DNA of 64,000 nt from JAKIVR01 sp035933635. Lineage in GTDB: Archaea; Thermoplasmatota; Thermoplasmata; Lutacidiplasmatales; UBA184. The DNA is taken from positions 487,286-551,285 of the forward strand of contig DASYYY010000021.1 in the NCBI GenBank assembly GCA_035933635.1, in the 5' to 3' direction. The stretch's first letter is position 1. Every line of letters starts with the position of its first letter. The position numbers and the translations under genes are program-made. The notes below the pieces were generated by a model. The model did no database searches. It was not told the origin of the DNA and was given only the letters and a program-made list of their open reading frames with translations. Of the stretch, positions 17,299 to 26,354 are shown in pieces.

Positions 17299-18326
17299 CG
17301 GGGTCCGCGGGACCCGAACAGTGGTCGCTCCTACCGGAGGCGCACGAGCCACCGGAGCAGCGCGGGCTCGCCCGGGATGAAGTGCGGCTCCTCCTGTCGG
17401 CCCCCGGACGCACGGCCCATCGGCGATTCACCGCGCTCCCCGAACTGCTCGGCCCGGGAGACCTGTTGGTGGTGAATCGCAGTTCGACCGTTCCCGCGAG
17501 CTTGGCGGCAGACAGTCCTTGGGGACCGATCACCGTCAATGTGAGCACCCACTACGGACGCGGGCTCTGGCTCGTCGAGCCCCGCCGATCACCCGCCGTC
17601 CCGGGGCCGCTACCGTTCATCCCGGGCGACGCCCTGCGTCTCGCCGGGCTTGCGGCCCGAGTCGTAGCGGCCTACCCGGGAATCCCTCGGCTGCACTTCG
17701 TTCGGTGCGAGGGCGACCTCGAACGCCGCATGGAGGAGGTCGGGCGGCCGGTCGAGTACGGGCACCTCAGCGGACATTTCCCGCTCGCCGCCTACCAGAC
17801 CATCTTCGCAAGCGTCCACGGTTCGGCGGAGATGCCCTCGGCGGGGCGGCCGTTCTCGTGGCGGGTCGTGAGGGCCCTGGAAGGCCGCGGCGTTCGCCTC
17901 CAGGCGATCACGCTTCACACCGGTGTCTCCAGCGTTGAGACCGGGGACATCGAGTCGGGTTACCTCCCGGTCTTCCCCGAGCCGTTCGAGGTCACGACCG
18001 AGGTCGCCGAATCGATCAACGAGACGCGGGCGCACGGCGGACGTGTCATCGCCGTCGGTACCAGCGTCGTCCGCGCGCTCGAATCCGCTTGGGACGGAGT
18101 CCGGGTACGCGGTGCCGCCGGATTCACGCGCGCCTACGTCGACCCGGCCCATCCACCGCGTGCCGTGGACGGGGTCCTGAGCGGTTTCCACAACGGACGT
18201 TCGACCCATATCGCCCTGCTCCAGGGGTTCCTCGGGCGTGTTCGGCTCGCCGAGGCCTACGAGGCCGCACGGGCGGGCGGCTACCTCCGGCACGAGTTCG
18301 GCGATTGCCACCTGATGTTGAACTGA
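17295..18326 (+). CDS. QueA-like protein (S-adenosylmethionine:tRNA ribosyltransferase-isomerase family)
   Basis: A 343-residue protein aligning by eye along bacterial QueA: LLGPGDLLVVNRSSTVPASL, YQTIFA, RVIAVGTSVVRALESA and a VDGVLSGFHNGRSTHIALL block. QueA moves the ribose of SAM onto preQ1 in tRNA to make epoxyqueuosine. Here two of the most constant QueA motifs differ: PTAGLHF is PSAGRPF and TNFHLPES is SGFHNGRS. Archaea normally make archaeosine and not queuosine, so this may be a paralogue with another role. It is last in the GTGA-coupled operon. Fold confidence is high; function is open. Confidence 0.8.
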   Translation: MTGSAGPEQWSLLPEAHEPPEQRGLARDEVRLLLSAPGRTAHRRFTALPELLGPGDLLVVNRSSTVPASLAADSPWGPITVNVSTHYGRGLWLVEPRRSPAVPGPLPFIPGDALRLAGLAARVVAAYPGIPRLHFVRCEGDLERRMEEVGRPVEYGHLSGHFPLAAYQTIFASVHGSAEMPSAGRPFSWRVVRALEGRGVRLQAITLHTGVSSVETGDIESGYLPVFPEPFEVTTEVAESINETRAHGGRVIAVGTSVVRALESAWDGVRVRGAAGFTRAYVDPAHPPRAVDGVLSGFHNGRSTHIALLQGFLGRVRLAEAYEAARAGGYLRHEFGDCHLMLN

Positions 18327-18374
18327 ACGGGGCGGCGTTTGTCGCGCGGGGGGAGGGCTGCGATCGAGGGCGGA

Positions 18375-18842
18375 CTAGGGTCGGGGTCGCAGGCGGCGCC
18401 GGACCTTACTGGCCGCCGAACGTGCGGTCGACCCCGTACGGCGCGCCGCGTGCTCGGTGGCGCTCCCGACCTTCTCGAGCGCGGGACCCATCTTGGAGGC
18501 GGCGGCCCGGGCGGTGGCGCCCGTCCGGCGCGCGACCCGTTCGGTTGCCGCCCCGACCTCGTCCAGAGCCGGCTTGACCTTCTCGATCACCGGTCGCGCG
18601 GCACCCTTGACATCGCGCACCACCGGTCGGGCAGCGTCCCGGACCGGGCCGAGGGCGCGCCGGGCCTCACCGACCGCCCCCGTTGCGACCTTGACGGTCT
18701 CTCGGGCGAGGTTCTCCACGTCCGACGCCAGCTGCCGGGTCATGGACGCAGGGGCCGCGAGGAGCGGCCGGCCGCACGCCGAGCAGGCCGCCGAGCTCGC
18801 GGGATTCTCGGCGCCACAGAATGAGCAATTCACGGGTTCCAC
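18375..18842 (-). CDS. Zinc-ribbon protein with Ala-rich amphipathic repeat tail
   Basis: A 155-residue basic protein starting at GTG. CSFCGAENPASSAACSACG at residues ~6-24 is a rubredoxin-like zinc ribbon. The rest is a long predicted helix of loosely repeated 11-residue-type units rich in Ala, Val, Arg and Lys, with a near-duplicate block TERVARRTGATARAAASKMG and TEHAARRTGSTARSAASKV. That composition resembles LEA/apolipoprotein-like or histone-H1-like tails that lie on membranes or nucleic acid. Function unknown. GGTTAAGG near 18870-18877 is a fitting TATA box. Confidence 0.7.
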   Translation of the reverse strand: MEPVNCSFCGAENPASSAACSACGRPLLAAPASMTRQLASDVENLARETVKVATGAVGEARRALGPVRDAARPVVRDVKGAARPVIEKVKPALDEVGAATERVARRTGATARAAASKMGPALEKVGSATEHAARRTGSTARSAASKVRRRLRPRP

Positions 18843-18951
18843 CCACCGTCCAGCAACTCGTCGGACGCGACCTTAACCCTTGGGACGAGGTCGTCTCCCC
18901 CAGCGTCGAACACGCGAGCCCTGACGCAACCTATATACGCGATGACCACCG

Positions 18952-21603
18952 ATGAATTATGCGCATCCATACGCCTCCACCCCTCCCCCTTCTCCCCGAC
19001 CTATGGCGGAAGTTTCACCTCTCGGAGTGTGCACCGTATCGCCGACCGCTCGCCGACTCCGCTGGGGCGGCCTGCTCGCCGTGGCGTTGGCGGCCCTCGT
19101 GCTCGCGGCGGGGGCTCCCTCGCTCGCACCGTCGGCCCCGATCCATGCACTCGGCCACCACCAGCGCAATTCGGGAGGGAGTCCGACCGCACCGTCCGAT
19201 CTCTGGGGCTCCGGTCTGAGCGCGCGCAAGACGCTGCTGCGGCCGGAGCTTCCGCTCCTGAACTGGGGTCCGCACCTGCGGTCCGCGGTCCTGAGCTTCA
19301 CCGTCCCCCAGCCGGCTCGCACCTCGCCCGCCCATTTCGGGAGGGGGCCGCAGACCCCGGGGGAGGACCTGATCCTGAACGGCGGGCAGACCGTCGTCAT
19401 CTCGCACAACACCACGGTCCGTAACGTCAACCTCTCGGGCAACGCCACGCTCATCGTACACAATGCGACGGCACCGGTGGTGCTGACGGTCGAGGGGAGC
19501 ATCCTGCTCCAGGACAGCTCGATCCTCTACCTCAACCAGTCGAGCCTGGTGGCCGACGAGCGCTACGACAACCAGCTGTCGATCACGGGCGAGGACCACT
19601 CCCTCTACCTGGTCTACGGGGCCAACGTTTCCTCCAACGGCTTCCAGTGGATCGGAGCGTTCACCGGGGATGCCAACATGACCGTGGTCGGGAGCTCCTA
19701 CGGCTATCCGACCTCGTGGTTCCCGGCCTACACCTCGGGCAATGCTTCGGTCTTCATCGCCGGGTCCTACTTCCTCGGCGACCTCGTCATGCAGGACACG
19801 GTCTACCTGCCCTCGACGGCGCACGTCGTCGTCCGCGACAGCGTCGGGTTCAACGTCTGGATCGGGCTGCGGCAGAGCGCCGCGGTCGACGTCAGCTTCC
19901 CTGCGCCGCTGTCGTTCCAGAGCTGGCAGTTCCCCGGTCCGTACACGGTCTCGAACGTCAGCTACAGCGTCAACGTCACCGGATCGTTCGTCGGCTACCA
20001 TGTCGTCTCGGTCTGGCCCGGCAGCAACCTGACCATCGCCCACTCGCCCGGCGTGGTCGTGGCGCTCAACCCCATCGACGAGAACGTCTCGTTGGACGGG
20101 CTCGCCGAGGGATGGCTCAACACCTCCTACGACGAGAGCGGCTTCTCCGTCCGGCTCATCGACGCCAACGTCGTGAGCTGGAACGTCTACGCGTTCGCCT
20201 CGAACGTGACCGTCCACGGTGGCCAGGTCGGGGGGATCCTCGCGAGCGCGGGCTCGACCGTCCAGGTCCGCGACGCGACCCTCACCGGCAGCGGCGGCTA
20301 CTACGGAGCGCTCTCGAATTCGACGCTGACCATCGAGAACTCCTCGGTCCTGGGGCAGGTCACCGGCTACCAGAACGGCGCGCTGGTCCTGCAGAACTGC
20401 ACGTTCGACCCGTGGTTCCCCCAGCAGGTCGTCGCCACCGCGCGTTCGACGATCCTGCTCGCGAACTCCGTCCTCGGTCCCCAGACGATCCTCGGTGCCC
20501 GCGACCAAGGCCGGGTCGTCGTCACCGAGCAGCTCTCGGTCGAGGTCACCGGCTCCAACCCCACGTTCGCCGCGCCGCAGGTCACGATCGACTGGACCGG
20601 CAATCGGAGCCCGGTCGCCAGCGCGCCTACCGGGAGCTCCGGGCTGGCGCGGTTCGACCTCCTGACGAGCATCGTGCTCCCCACGGGGAATCTGTCGCTC
20701 TCGAACTACACCGTGCTCGCACGCCAGGGCTGGAGCGGCGGAAGCGCCGCGATCGACCTCTCGGCGCCCTCGGGGGTCCTGCTCTCGCTCGGCCCGCTCG
20801 TCGCCGCCACCCTTCCCCAGAACGGGTCGACCGACGTTCCGGCTACCACCGAGGTCACGTTCGACTTCGGCGCTCCGATGAACACCTCCGAGACCGATGC
20901 CGCGATCGTCACCGTCCCCCGTACGCCGTTCGCCCCGGAATGGAGCTCGGACGACTCGGTCCTGACGCTCGGACTCCCGGGACTGTCGTGGAACGCGTCC
21001 TACTCCGTGGTGATCGGCAACGGCGCGGCCACCGCCGCAGGGATCGCCTTCCCCGGCGCCTACGTCCTCACGTTCACCACAGCCGCCCGCCCGGCACTGG
21101 CGATGCCCACGGTGCTCGCCACGACCGAACCGCTGAACCAGAGCACCAGCGTCTCCCCTTGGACGAACGTCACCCTCACATTCAGTCGACCGATGGACGC
21201 GAGCTCCACGCTCGCCGCATTCACGGTCAACCCCGCCGTCCCGGGCCAATCGGTCGTCGTCCAGGGCTCCAGCGTGGTCTGGACCCACCGGATCCCCCTC
21301 GCCTACGGTACGCGCTATACCCTGACGGTCACCACGCGCGCGCTGGACACGCGCGGGGTCCCGCTCGCCCATGCCTACCAGATGGTCTTCTCCACCGAAT
21401 CCTCGAGTCCGCTTACCGCCGCCCACGGCACGTCGGTCTTTCCGATGTCGCTGATCGTGGGGCTGGCCGTGGCCTCCGTGGTCCTGGGAAGCTTGGTCGT
21501 GCTGCTCGCCAGCTCGTTGGTTCGGCGGCGACCCCCGACGAATCCCTACCTACCGGCGCTGGCGGCCATTCCGGTGCTGCCGCCGCCGTGGAAAGAGGAT
21601 TGA
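18952..21603 (+). CDS. Large surface protein: parallel beta-helix plus two Ig-like (Big_5) domains
   Basis: An 883-residue exported protein. The signal helix is LLAVALAALVLAAGAP. Residues ~130-590 are a series of short strand repeats such as VRNVNLSGNATLIV, ILLQDSSILYL and VQVRDATLTGSGGYYG, the look of a right-handed beta-helix seen in polysaccharide-binding or -cleaving proteins. Two Big_5-type Ig-like domains follow (PQNGSTDVPATTEVTFDF and EPLNQSTSVSPWTNVTLTF), then a C-terminal membrane helix and a short tail. TATATAC at 18932-18938 lies just upstream; the start is ATG 18952 or ATG 19003. No catalytic motif is recognisable. Confidence 0.8.
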   Translation: MNYAHPYASTPPPSPRPMAEVSPLGVCTVSPTARRLRWGGLLAVALAALVLAAGAPSLAPSAPIHALGHHQRNSGGSPTAPSDLWGSGLSARKTLLRPELPLLNWGPHLRSAVLSFTVPQPARTSPAHFGRGPQTPGEDLILNGGQTVVISHNTTVRNVNLSGNATLIVHNATAPVVLTVEGSILLQDSSILYLNQSSLVADERYDNQLSITGEDHSLYLVYGANVSSNGFQWIGAFTGDANMTVVGSSYGYPTSWFPAYTSGNASVFIAGSYFLGDLVMQDTVYLPSTAHVVVRDSVGFNVWIGLRQSAAVDVSFPAPLSFQSWQFPGPYTVSNVSYSVNVTGSFVGYHVVSVWPGSNLTIAHSPGVVVALNPIDENVSLDGLAEGWLNTSYDESGFSVRLIDANVVSWNVYAFASNVTVHGGQVGGILASAGSTVQVRDATLTGSGGYYGALSNSTLTIENSSVLGQVTGYQNGALVLQNCTFDPWFPQQVVATARSTILLANSVLGPQTILGARDQGRVVVTEQLSVEVTGSNPTFAAPQVTIDWTGNRSPVASAPTGSSGLARFDLLTSIVLPTGNLSLSNYTVLARQGWSGGSAAIDLSAPSGVLLSLGPLVAATLPQNGSTDVPATTEVTFDFGAPMNTSETDAAIVTVPRTPFAPEWSSDDSVLTLGLPGLSWNASYSVVIGNGAATAAGIAFPGAYVLTFTTAARPALAMPTVLATTEPLNQSTSVSPWTNVTLTFSRPMDASSTLAAFTVNPAVPGQSVVVQGSSVVWTHRIPLAYGTRYTLTVTTRALDTRGVPLAHAYQMVFSTESSSPLTAAHGTSVFPMSLIVGLAVASVVLGSLVVLLASSLVRRRPPTNPYLPALAAIPVLPPPWKED

Positions 21604-21762
21604 CGCCCGCGCCCTTGGACCGGAGACCCCGGAACGCCCCGGTGGACCGCCCTCCGGTCGGCCCACTCCCGGCGGAGAGCCCCTATCCGAGCAGTTAGTC
21701 GCGTCGACCACGCTCTAAACCCGCCGGGGCGGCGATGGTACGAGGCCCACGAAGGGTTCCCC

Positions 21763-22509
21763 GTGGTGGATTTCGACCCGATGCTCTACGAAGGTACCGG
21801 AACCGTGTACCTGTGGGGGGAAGACCGAACGGCTACTGCGGTGGCGGCCTTCGCGCTCGCGCGGCGGGTCGGCGCGTCGATCGCATGGCTGAACATCCCC
21901 GCGCCGAGCGGTGGGTCCGGTGCGGCGGAGGGGTTCATCGAGCGTCTGCTTCCCGAGGTCCGCCGCTTCAACACCCACTCGCCGGCGGACCTGCGACCGC
22001 GATCGGACGCGTTCGACACGATCCGGTGGTCGTTGCGCCGGTCGGATGGCTCGCGAGGCTCCGTCGCCCTCCTGTTCAACCTGCTTCGATTACCGGCCTC
22101 TGCCCTTCCCATCCTGAGGATCTTGTTGGCCGGCGAGTCGGTCCCTGCGTTGGTGATCACCAACGCCGACCGGATCGCCGCGAGCTATCCGGACGAGCTC
22201 GACGCGACCCGGCGCATCACCCACATCGTGACACGGGCCCGGATCAAACTGATCTTGTCCTACAACGGGCCGGCGCGGGCCGACCGGTTCGCCTTCGATC
22301 ATGTCCTACGGATCGACCGGGGCCCGGCGGCCGATTGGCGTGCGGCCACGGTCGTGACGGAGGCGCCCATCCCCCCGGCGTCCCTTGCCGGGTCGGAGGC
22401 CGCTCGCTTGGAGTTCTTCGAGTCGGTCCGGCAGCTCCTGGGCGAGCCGGTTACCCCCACCGACGACCTGCCCCGGGTCGATACAAGCGTGGGATCGGCG
22501 ACAGGTTGA
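21763..22509 (+). CDS. Orphan protein, possibly a degenerate RecA-like ATPase
   Basis: A 248-residue protein starting at GTG. VYLWGEDRTATAVAAFALARRVG has the strand-turn-helix shape of a P-loop but lacks GKT/S. VPALVITNADRIAASYP looks like a Walker-B strand, and RARIKLILSYN like the next strand. The whole could be a RAD55/KaiC-like fold that has lost nucleotide binding. This is a guess from pattern; no family is firmly recognised. CTCTAAAC at 21713-21720 may be the TATA box. Confidence 0.6.
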   Translation: MVDFDPMLYEGTGTVYLWGEDRTATAVAAFALARRVGASIAWLNIPAPSGGSGAAEGFIERLLPEVRRFNTHSPADLRPRSDAFDTIRWSLRRSDGSRGSVALLFNLLRLPASALPILRILLAGESVPALVITNADRIAASYPDELDATRRITHIVTRARIKLILSYNGPARADRFAFDHVLRIDRGPAADWRAATVVTEAPIPPASLAGSEAARLEFFESVRQLLGEPVTPTDDLPRVDTSVGSATG

Positions 22510-22694
22510 CCCACCGCCCCAGAGAGCCGCGCGCGGTCCTCAGCTCCCGGACGGCCCCGACCGCTCTCCCCTCACCACGCGCGGCGGGGCGCACCGACCC
22601 GAAGTCTTAGGATGGGGCGGCCGTCGCCTCCCCCACGAGCGGCACCGACGGCATCGCGGAACCCCACGAAGGGATCACCAGCGAGGGGACCGAC

Positions 22695-23333
22695 ATGGGT
22701 CGGCTCATCTCCCTGAGCGACGGCATTTTCGCTTTCTCGATGACCCTGCTCGTGATCAGCCTCGCGCTTCCGACCATCCGCTCGGCCGGCACGGGCCCGG
22801 ACCTGTTCACCTACCTTCGCCAGCTCGAGCCGGCGCTGCTCAGCTACGTCGTGGCGTTCCTCGTCATCTCCACATGGTGGCTGGGGCACCACCGGATCTT
22901 CTCAGCGATCCGCAAGTACGACCTGCTGTTGATGCGCCTGAACACGATGATGCTGCTCGTCATCTCGATCTCGCCGTTCATGCTCGCCATCGTCTTCCAA
23001 TACGGTCCTTCGTCGATCTTCGTCACCTCCCTATCGGCCAAGGTCGCCGTGGCGCTCTTCGCGGCAGTGGAGGTCGTCACCGGGCTCATCCTCTTGGCCA
23101 TCTGGCGGCACGCGACGCGCGACCACCACCTGGTCGACCCGAAGCTCTCCGCCGAGTGGATCCAGTACGCCGAGAACCTGACGGTCCGGCCGACGGTGGT
23201 GTTCGCCGCGGCGATCGCCGTGGCGCTCGTCAACCCTTGGCTCGCGGAGATCGGTTGGGTGGCCGTCCTCTTCGTTCGCCGATCGAGGGGGAAGGGACCA
23301 ACGTCGCCCGCTGCGACGCCGGCGCCCCGTTGA
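22695..23333 (+). CDS. TMEM175-like (DUF1211) membrane channel protein
   Basis: A 212-residue protein with about six membrane helices. The N-terminal SLSDGIFAFSMTLLVI matches the FSD-type motif of helix 1 that lines the pore of TMEM175 potassium channels. STWWLGHHRIFSAI and LNTMMLLVISISPF also match the family. Bacterial and archaeal members assemble as tetramers and pass K+. The usual prokaryotic member is about 200 residues, so this copy is complete. It stands just upstream of msrB on the same strand. Confidence 0.85.
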   Translation: MGRLISLSDGIFAFSMTLLVISLALPTIRSAGTGPDLFTYLRQLEPALLSYVVAFLVISTWWLGHHRIFSAIRKYDLLLMRLNTMMLLVISISPFMLAIVFQYGPSSIFVTSLSAKVAVALFAAVEVVTGLILLAIWRHATRDHHLVDPKLSAEWIQYAENLTVRPTVVFAAAIAVALVNPWLAEIGWVAVLFVRRSRGKGPTSPAATPAPR

Positions 23334-23385
23334 ACCCCATGGCTTCGACCGCCACGCCTTTGTGCCCGGCGCCGGTCGGCGACCC

Positions 23386-23799
23386 ATGGCGGCGGCCGAT
23401 CCGAGCCAGTATCGCAAGCTCACGCGGGCCGAGGAGGCGGTGATCGTCCGGGCCGGGACCGAGGCCCCCTTCTCCGGCGAGTACGAGCAGAACTTCACCC
23501 CCGGGCTCTACCGCTGCAAGCGGTGCAACAACCCGCTCTACCGGTCCGAGGCGAAGTTCGATGCCGGCTGCGGTTGGCCGAGCTTCGATGCGATCCTCCC
23601 CGGGGCCGTCGAGCGTCGTCCGGACCCCGACGGCCAGCGGGTCGAGATCCGGTGCGCGCGATGCGGGGCCCACCTCGGCCACGTGTTCGAAGGAGAGGGT
23701 TTCACCGCCAAGAACACGCGGCACTGCGTCAACTCCATCTCGCTGATGTTCGAGCCGGACGCAGGCACCCCGGCGCCCGCGGGCACCCGACCTCATTGA
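23386..23799 (+). CDS. msrB: Peptide-methionine (R)-S-oxide reductase
   Basis: A 137-residue MsrB. Zinc ligands appear as CKRC near residue 42 and CARC near 88, GCGWPSF is the substrate-facing motif, and RHCVNSISL contains the catalytic Cys near the C-terminus. MsrB reduces the R form of methionine sulfoxide in oxidised proteins, using thioredoxin-type electrons. No signal peptide is present, so it acts in the cytosol. ATG 23386 gives the normal family length; an in-frame GTG at 23362 would add eight residues. Confidence 0.95.
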   Translation: MAAADPSQYRKLTRAEEAVIVRAGTEAPFSGEYEQNFTPGLYRCKRCNNPLYRSEAKFDAGCGWPSFDAILPGAVERRPDPDGQRVEIRCARCGAHLGHVFEGEGFTAKNTRHCVNSISLMFEPDAGTPAPAGTRPH

Positions 23800-23920
23800 G
23801 GGGCCGGTTCGCGGGCGGCCGGGGGGCCCGGCGCTCGTTCGCTCGGTCCTCCCCGGCGAGTTAGGGACTACGCTCGTTCACAAGTACCCCGTACCGAGTT
23901 TGCGGTCCGGATCGAATGTC

Positions 23921-24142
23921 ATGGCGGGCGTGTCCGATTGCCGATTCGTCCAAGCCTACCGTTACGGTAGCGGCCTCGAGCCCGTGCCGGAGCGCTCCGA
24001 AACCTGCGCCGGGCTCCGCGAGCTCGTCGTGGTTCGGAGCGCGCTCGCGCCGACCCTGCCGGAGTCGTTCCCGCTCTGCGAGCGCCATCGCGAGATGCTC
24101 CTGCGCGAGATCGGTGTGACGCGACTGGTGCTGCCGGCCTAA
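23921..24142 (+). CDS. Small Cys/His protein, function unknown
   Basis: A 73-residue protein from ATG 23921 (an alternative ATG at 23900 adds seven residues). It has CRF near the N-terminus, a middle Cys (ETCAG) and a CERHREML motif near the end, which together could hold one zinc. No family recognised. It stands alone between msrB and the convergent coiled-coil gene. Confidence 0.55.
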   Translation: MAGVSDCRFVQAYRYGSGLEPVPERSETCAGLRELVVVRSALAPTLPESFPLCERHREMLLREIGVTRLVLPA

Positions 24143-24182
24143 CCGGTTGGACACAACGGCGGCCGCCGGAGGACCGACCGGC

Positions 24183-26066
24183 TCACTTCGGGTGGGCGAC
24201 TGGCCACGATGGGCCCGGTGAGTTCATCCCGGGCAGAAGCGAGGTGGCCAGGTCGGCCTCTGGTTCCGCGTCGTCGGGGGTGGTCATCTCGGGACCCGCA
24301 CCTCCGCCCGCGCGCATCAGCGCCGAGAAGTGGCGATGGCGAACACGGTCGGTGTACACCTCCAGGAACTTCTGCTCCTGCCGCTCGGTGATCCATCCGT
24401 AGCGACGCAGCTCGGCGAGCCCCATGCTCAGCCGGTGCAGGAAGTCCGGGTCCGCGACGACGTCCGCGGCACGGACGATCTCCCACATGGCCCGGCAGAA
24501 CCAGGGGTCGGCCTCGAGCGCCTTCTCCATCGTCTCGCGCAATGCGGTGCCGAAATAGACGGTCCGTGGCTCGAGCGGTAGGACCACCCCGCCGAAGACG
24601 CTCTTGAGCGCGTCGCCGAGGACCGTGCCCGTCCGGACTTGCATCGGCGGGAAGACCACGTGGCGCAGCGTGCCGTGGTGGCCACGGAGCGCGGCCACCC
24701 ACAGCGGGAACCAGATGATGCGGGTGCCCGCGAGCTCGGGTAGGGGCAGGAAGTATCCCGAAAGGGTGTCGCGCTGGAGCGTTCGGTGGGCGATCTGCTG
24801 GCCGATCGCGGCGAGCAGCACCGCCCCGCTCGAGGCGACGTCGTCCCGCGCGAGCGTCTGCGCGGCGATCTCCTCCGCGGCGCGCTGCTCGACGAGGGTG
24901 ACCCGGTCGCCGAGGACCATGAACCCCCGTCGCTCGTGCTCGTGGAGCGCCTCGATCCTCAGCTGGGCCTCCTCGATCTGGCGCCGCGCTTCGCGCTCCT
25001 GGTCGAGCGCGAGCCGGGCGCGGGCGCGATGGTCGGCAGGGTCGCCGCCCCGCTCGGCCAGTCGCTTGGCCAAGGTCTCCTCGGTCATCGCCAGGCTGCG
25101 GGCATGGCAGATCGTGGCGTTCGCGCGGCGGATCTGGTCGAGCTCGGCCTGGATCCGCTGCCAGGCCGAACGGCGCAATCCCTCGGCGCCGCGGTCCATT
25201 TCCGAGTGCGCCAGCACCCGCCATCGGTTGGCGAGCTCGGCGTGGAGCTTGCGCCGGTCCTCCTCCATGCGCTGCAGCGTCGCGTCGAGATTGCCGTGGA
25301 CCTGTCCGTGGAGACGGTGGAGGTCGGCGATCTCGGAGTCGAAATCGGTCAGTGCGTTGCCGATGGCGCTCACGGTCGCTTGGTACCATTGGACCGTCTG
25401 CCGGGCCGGCAAGAACCCCGAGTGGTCCGATTGGGGCTCGGTCCGGAGGTTCGAGTGCGAGAGCACCTCGAACAGCAAAGGCGGGTCGACGGGTAGGAAC
25501 CCCTCGACGGTCATCGAGTCGCTCTCGGGGAGGTGGCCCAATAGCGAGGCCATCGAATGGGCCTGGCTGACCAGCTGGGCCGGCGCGAGCTCTCGGGCGA
25601 GCTCGGAGTAGAGCTCGGTCATCGGAGGGAGCGGCGAACGGTGGAAGGTGCGGCGCCACACGCCCATCCCGTCGAAGATCGCGAATCGGCCGGGGAACGG
25701 CGAGGGCACCACAAGCAGAGGCCAGTACACCGGCGCCACCGCCTCGAGCTCCTCGCCCCGCCGCCGAAGGAGGGAGCCCTTGCGACCCCGCTCGCCCTCG
25801 ACAGCGCACAGGATGGTCGCCAGGACGACCGGCTCGGGGAGCTGGTGGATCTGCCCGGCGTCGTCGGTCGCGGTGGCGAAGGTCAGCGTGACCTCTTCGA
25901 CCCCTTCGGGGGTCCCGAGCTTGGGGGTGAGGTCCCCGGGCACGGGATCACCCGCTCCGGAGCTTCGCGCGGTGAGAGGGGGCGACCCGGTCGGGTGGGT
26001 TTCGGCCGAGAACCGGTCGACCGAACCGTCGCCGCCGGCCCGGATGCCCGTAGCTTCCGTGGCCAC
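24183..26066 (-). CDS. Orphan coiled-coil protein, 627 residues
   Basis: No family recognised. Residues ~55-230 look globular, beginning with strands (VEEVTLTFATATDD). Residues ~250-420 are strongly predicted coiled coil, rich in Glu, Arg, Ala and Leu (QERIQAELDQIRR-like heptads). Residues ~430-600 are globular again, with LSGYFLPLPELAG, IIWFPLWVAAL and VVFPPMQVRTG suggesting membrane- or partner-facing strands but no clear membrane helix. A tripartite head-coil-head plan suggests a scaffold or tether. GTG 26066 is leaderless by its TATA box at 26090-26097. Confidence 0.75.
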   Translation of the reverse strand: MATEATGIRAGGDGSVDRFSAETHPTGSPPLTARSSGAGDPVPGDLTPKLGTPEGVEEVTLTFATATDDAGQIHQLPEPVVLATILCAVEGERGRKGSLLRRRGEELEAVAPVYWPLLVVPSPFPGRFAIFDGMGVWRRTFHRSPLPPMTELYSELARELAPAQLVSQAHSMASLLGHLPESDSMTVEGFLPVDPPLLFEVLSHSNLRTEPQSDHSGFLPARQTVQWYQATVSAIGNALTDFDSEIADLHRLHGQVHGNLDATLQRMEEDRRKLHAELANRWRVLAHSEMDRGAEGLRRSAWQRIQAELDQIRRANATICHARSLAMTEETLAKRLAERGGDPADHRARARLALDQEREARRQIEEAQLRIEALHEHERRGFMVLGDRVTLVEQRAAEEIAAQTLARDDVASSGAVLLAAIGQQIAHRTLQRDTLSGYFLPLPELAGTRIIWFPLWVAALRGHHGTLRHVVFPPMQVRTGTVLGDALKSVFGGVVLPLEPRTVYFGTALRETMEKALEADPWFCRAMWEIVRAADVVADPDFLHRLSMGLAELRRYGWITERQEQKFLEVYTDRVRHRHFSALMRAGGGAGPEMTTPDDAEPEADLATSLLPGMNSPGPSWPVAHPK

Positions 26067-26087
26067 GAGATGAACTCTGTATTCTCA

Positions 26088-26099
26088 CGTATAAATACG
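26088..26099 (-). promoter_or_regulatory. TATA box of the coiled-coil gene
   Basis: CGTATTTATACG on the minus strand, centred about 27 bases before GTG 26066. It is a strong, isolated AT-rich box and it fixes the start. Confidence 0.65.
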
Positions 26100-26354
26100 C
26101 ATCCTCGACGTCGTTCCACGCGAAGTGCGCGCCGGTTCCGGCACGACGGAGGTAACCCTTCGACGGCCCCGTCTGGAGGGGAGTTCACCACCCCCGGGTC
26201 CGAACACGCGTCCTCGGACGGGACGCCGTACCGATCCGAGGAATTCGGACCGGATCCCGCGCCTCGTGCTACCCCCGTTCGGGGCGGGCTGCCGCACCCC
26301 TTCCATCGCGGACCACGGCGCGCGCGCTCGATGGGTCACCGAAGATGGACCGCT

